7,492 bases of DNA from Tissierellales bacterium. Lineage in GTDB: Bacteria; Bacillota; Clostridia; Tissierellales; JASKZW01. A program made the position numbers and the translations under genes. Position 1 is the stretch's first letter. Each line of letters starts with the position of its first letter. The stretch is from assembly GCA_030152145.1 (NCBI GenBank), contig JASLIL010000009.1:1-7492 (forward strand), in the 5' to 3' direction. Below, piece after piece: positions 5,530 through 7,492 of the stretch. The notes beneath the pieces were generated by a model, which did not search any database, had not been told where the DNA came from, and saw only the letters and a program-made list of their open reading frames with translations.

Positions 5530-6657
5530 ATGAAAAATAAAGCTAATAAAATACTAGTAGTCATCTTTCTGGCTATAATATTCTCAAGCCTTCTATCCTA
5601 TATAGTTATAAGGCCCAGAGAATTCTCAGAAAATGAAAACAGATATCTAGCACAAAGACCTAAATTTTCCTTTGAAAACCTCCTTAGTGGAAAGTTCACA
5701 GCAGACATGGAAAAATATATAGATGATCAATTTCCCCTAAGAAACAGCTCCATCAGCTTTAAATCCAGTCTACAAAGAAGGCTAGGCAAGAAAGATATAA
5801 ATGGGGTCTACCTAGGAAATCAGGGCTATCTTATAGAAAAGGTACTAGAACAAGACTTTGACTACGGTGGCCTTCAAGCCAACATAGACGCTATAAATAG
5901 CTTTACAGAAAATAGACCGGATTTAGATGTAAAGCTACTAGTAGCACCTACATCAGGCCTAATATTAAAGGATAAACTACCTAAAAATGCAACTATCTTT
6001 AATCAAAACAAGGCCTTTAATATGATAGAAGACCAAATGGAAGATTTAAGCCTAATAGACTTAAGAGAAGTTTTGGAAAAACACAAGGATGAGTATATCT
6101 ACTACAAAACTGACCATCACTGGACCAGTCTAGGAGCCCTCTATGGCTACCAGGCCTATATGGAAAAGCTAGGCAAAACTCCAGTCTACGGGGAAGATGA
6201 CCTAAAAACAGTATCAGAAGATTTCAAGGGAACCCTCTACTCCAAGGTTCTAGATAAGTCCATAGAAGAAGATCAGGTCAAAATCCTAGACCTAAAAGAT
6301 CTAAACTACAAGGTCAAATATAACTTTGACAAGGAGGAGTCCCAGTCTATCTACAAGCTAGAAGAGTTGGAAAAAAAGGACAAATATGCAGTATTCCTAG
6401 GCGGCAACCATCCTGAGCTAAAGATAGAATCAGAAACTGGCAGCCCTGAAAACATTCTAATCCTAAAGGACTCCTTCGCCAATGCCTTCCTACCCTTCCT
6501 AGTAGGAGAATACAAAAATATCCACCTAGTAGACCTAAGATATTTTAAGAAGGACCTAAACCAATACATAGAAGAAAACCAAATCGAAAAAGTCCTTTTC
6601 TTCTATAACATACAAAACCTAGCCAACGAAAAAAATATCCTTAAAATAAACAAGTAA
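5530..6657 (+). CDS. DHHW-family protein, AlgJ/AlgX-like putative glycan O-acetyltransferase
   Basis: This 375-residue protein has an N-terminal basic stretch and a hydrophobic anchor at about 8-27 with no obvious cleavage site, so it is likely a type II membrane protein facing outward. Family features are F-S-E-N-E-N-R (32-38), D-D-Q-F-P-L-R-N (65-72), the name-giving Y-K-T-D-H-H-W-T (192-199), and near the C-terminus I-L-K-D-S-F-A-N-A-F (311-320) followed by H-L-V-D-L-R-Y (332-338). By comparison with AlgX/AlgJ, Asp195, His197 and Ser315 would be the catalytic triad of an SGNH-like O-acetyltransferase. The gene starts 13 bases after the MBOAT stop, with AAGGAGG (5517-5523) beginning one base after that stop, indicating tight coupling. 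MBOAT plus DHHW is a recurring pair in Clostridia, where the DHHW protein is expected to pass acetyl to the glycan. It is the last gene before the shared terminator. Confidence 0.9.
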   Translation: MKNKANKILVVIFLAIIFSSLLSYIVIRPREFSENENRYLAQRPKFSFENLLSGKFTADMEKYIDDQFPLRNSSISFKSSLQRRLGKKDINGVYLGNQGYLIEKVLEQDFDYGGLQANIDAINSFTENRPDLDVKLLVAPTSGLILKDKLPKNATIFNQNKAFNMIEDQMEDLSLIDLREVLEKHKDEYIYYKTDHHWTSLGALYGYQAYMEKLGKTPVYGEDDLKTVSEDFKGTLYSKVLDKSIEEDQVKILDLKDLNYKVKYNFDKEESQSIYKLEELEKKDKYAVFLGGNHPELKIESETGSPENILILKDSFANAFLPFLVGEYKNIHLVDLRYFKKDLNQYIEENQIEKVLFFYNIQNLANEKNILKINK

Positions 6658-6695
6658 AAAAGTGTTGAGAAGCCCAGCTCCTCAACACTTTTATT
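6656..6695. terminator. Bidirectional rho-independent terminator between converging genes
   Basis: A long stem (6658-6673 with 6677-6692) closes on a 3-base loop. It is perfect except at 6670/6680, which is A-C in plus-strand RNA but G-U in minus-strand RNA. Four T follow on the plus strand (6689-6692); six T follow on the minus strand. It sits just after the operon stop (6657) and just before the stop of the converging gene (6705), so it can serve both, with the stronger form facing the minus-strand gene. Confidence 0.88.
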
Positions 6696-6704
6696 ATGCT
6701 ATAT

Positions 6705-7492
6705 TTAGTTATTATCTTCTCCAACTAACTTAAAGTTCACAGTGTATACTACTTCCCTAATCTCACCGACAGTATCCTTTGTATTTACCCTCATAGTCTT
6801 AGTCCCTAAAAAATCTCCAACCTTCATATTGTATATTTGACTCATACTAAATAAACCACCAAATTTTTCTCCATCTATAGTCATGCTTTCTAAATCTAGA
6901 AGCGGTTTAATAGCCTCTAATCTAGCCTTTTGCTCTTTACCAGTCTCATCTGACTTCTGTCCTAAAACCGTTGCTAGCCCACTTCCTCTAGTGTAGTTTT
7001 TCATAGATGTTTCTCTAGTAGCAGAAGATTTATCATGTACTTTTCCGAAAAGCCCTCCTGGATTTCCATTGGTTAAAAAAGTAAAGTTCATTTCTGTATC
7101 CGATACTTTTTCTAACTTAAATCTTTCTTGTTGATTCAGGAGTCTTATAACTGTCTCTTCAAATTCAGCTATATTGTTTTCTAGAATCTCCTTATTTTCC
7201 TGCTTTGTCTTTTCACTACCTAAGAGTTCAAATTTAATTTCAAAGTTTTCTTCGAACTCTATACCATTGTTTACTATCTTAGCTGAATATTTTAGAGTAT
7301 TTGTTCCACGATCAACTGCTTTTAATGCTACATTAACCATTCTTTCTAAACTAGAATCTTCTACGCTTCTTGCTACCCTAGCCATTCTTTTTAAACTGAC
7401 ATGTTTTGCTTTTTGGTTTATTGTAAATTCTTCCTCGCCAATTTTTACAGACTTTACTCCTAATTCAGGCAATATCTCAGTAAAGAGTTCAC
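6705..7492 (-). CDS. Unrecognised protein, C-terminal part (start beyond window edge)
   Basis: The frame is open from the stop at 6705 to the window edge, 262 codons. A TTG at 7472 could be read as a start, but it has no Shine-Dalgarno sequence and the frame continues upstream (E-L-F-T-E-I), so the real start probably lies outside. I do not recognise the family. Numbering from that TTG, the visible part has a basic region with K-R-M-A-R-V-A-R (28-35), a probable helix rich in Glu and Lys (about 86-122), a Gly-rich stretch N-G-N-P-G-G-L-F-G (135-143), a polar Ser/Thr/Lys region (147-180), and a C-terminal series of likely beta strands ending in V-V-Y-T-V-N-F-K-L-V-G. No membrane segment or cysteine is visible. 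It ends at the shared terminator and converges on the acylation operon, so no functional link is implied. Confidence 0.75.
   Translation of the reverse strand, partial: ELFTEILPELGVKSVKIGEEEFTINQKAKHVSLKRMARVARSVEDSSLERMVNVALKAVDRGTNTLKYSAKIVNNGIEFEENFEIKFELLGSEKTKQENKEILENNIAEFEETVIRLLNQQERFKLEKVSDTEMNFTFLTNGNPGGLFGKVHDKSSATRETSMKNYTRGSGLATVLGQKSDETGKEQKARLEAIKPLLDLESMTIDGEKFGGLFSMSQIYNMKVGDFLGTKTMRVNTKDTVGEIREVVYTVNFKLVGEDNN

Noticed and set aside
7470..7472. TTG at 7472 as the true start of the right-edge gene
   Set aside because: No Shine-Dalgarno sequence upstream and the frame stays open to the window edge.

Overview
The window looks like low-GC Gram-positive DNA, most likely from an anaerobic Clostridia/Tissierellia-type Firmicute. 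The evidence is AT-rich DNA, strong AAGGAG-type ribosome binding sites, one GTG and one TTG start, a cell surface built on SLH-domain proteins and lipoproteins, and DHHW and DUF4358 families typical of Clostridia. Genus cannot be fixed from the sequence alone. I found no tRNA, rRNA, CRISPR array, insertion sequence or phage gene.

Left part, minus strand: bases 1-503 hold the N-terminal part of a secreted SLH-domain protein that runs off the window edge. Next is a 201-base gap with a weak promoter for that gene and a rho-independent terminator for the next one. Bases 705-2219 encode a secreted TraB/GumN-family protein whose N-terminal region looks like degenerate SLH repeats.

Centre: a 411-base divergent intergenic region (2220-2630) carries a likely extended -10 promoter in each direction. 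Each promoter has short direct repeats with an 11-bp period just upstream, a layout common for OmpR/PhoB-type response regulators. On the traB side there is also a perfect 7-bp inverted repeat over the -35 region. On the operon side a 5' hairpin and a tandem 10-bp repeat lie ahead of the first gene.

Right part, plus strand: four closely spaced genes (2631-6657) form one probable operon for extracytoplasmic O-acylation of a cell-surface glycan. They encode a membrane-anchored SGNH/GDSL hydrolase-like protein on a Glu/Lys-rich stalk, a small DUF4358-type lipoprotein, an MBOAT O-acyltransferase (AlgI/PatA/DltB type), and a membrane-anchored DHHW protein related to AlgJ/AlgX. By analogy with alginate and PatA/PatB systems, the MBOAT protein would move acyl groups across the membrane and the SGNH-fold partners would transfer or remove them outside. 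The lipoprotein's role is unknown. A hairpin terminator shared with the converging gene closes the operon.

Right edge: 6705-7492 is the C-terminal part of a minus-strand protein I do not recognise; its true start lies outside the window.

The most unusual features are the two-SGNH acylation cassette with its lipoprotein, the phased repeats in the divergent control region, and a sharp difference in leucine codon choice between the MBOAT gene (43 of 62 Leu are CTA) and traB (about 2 of 57).
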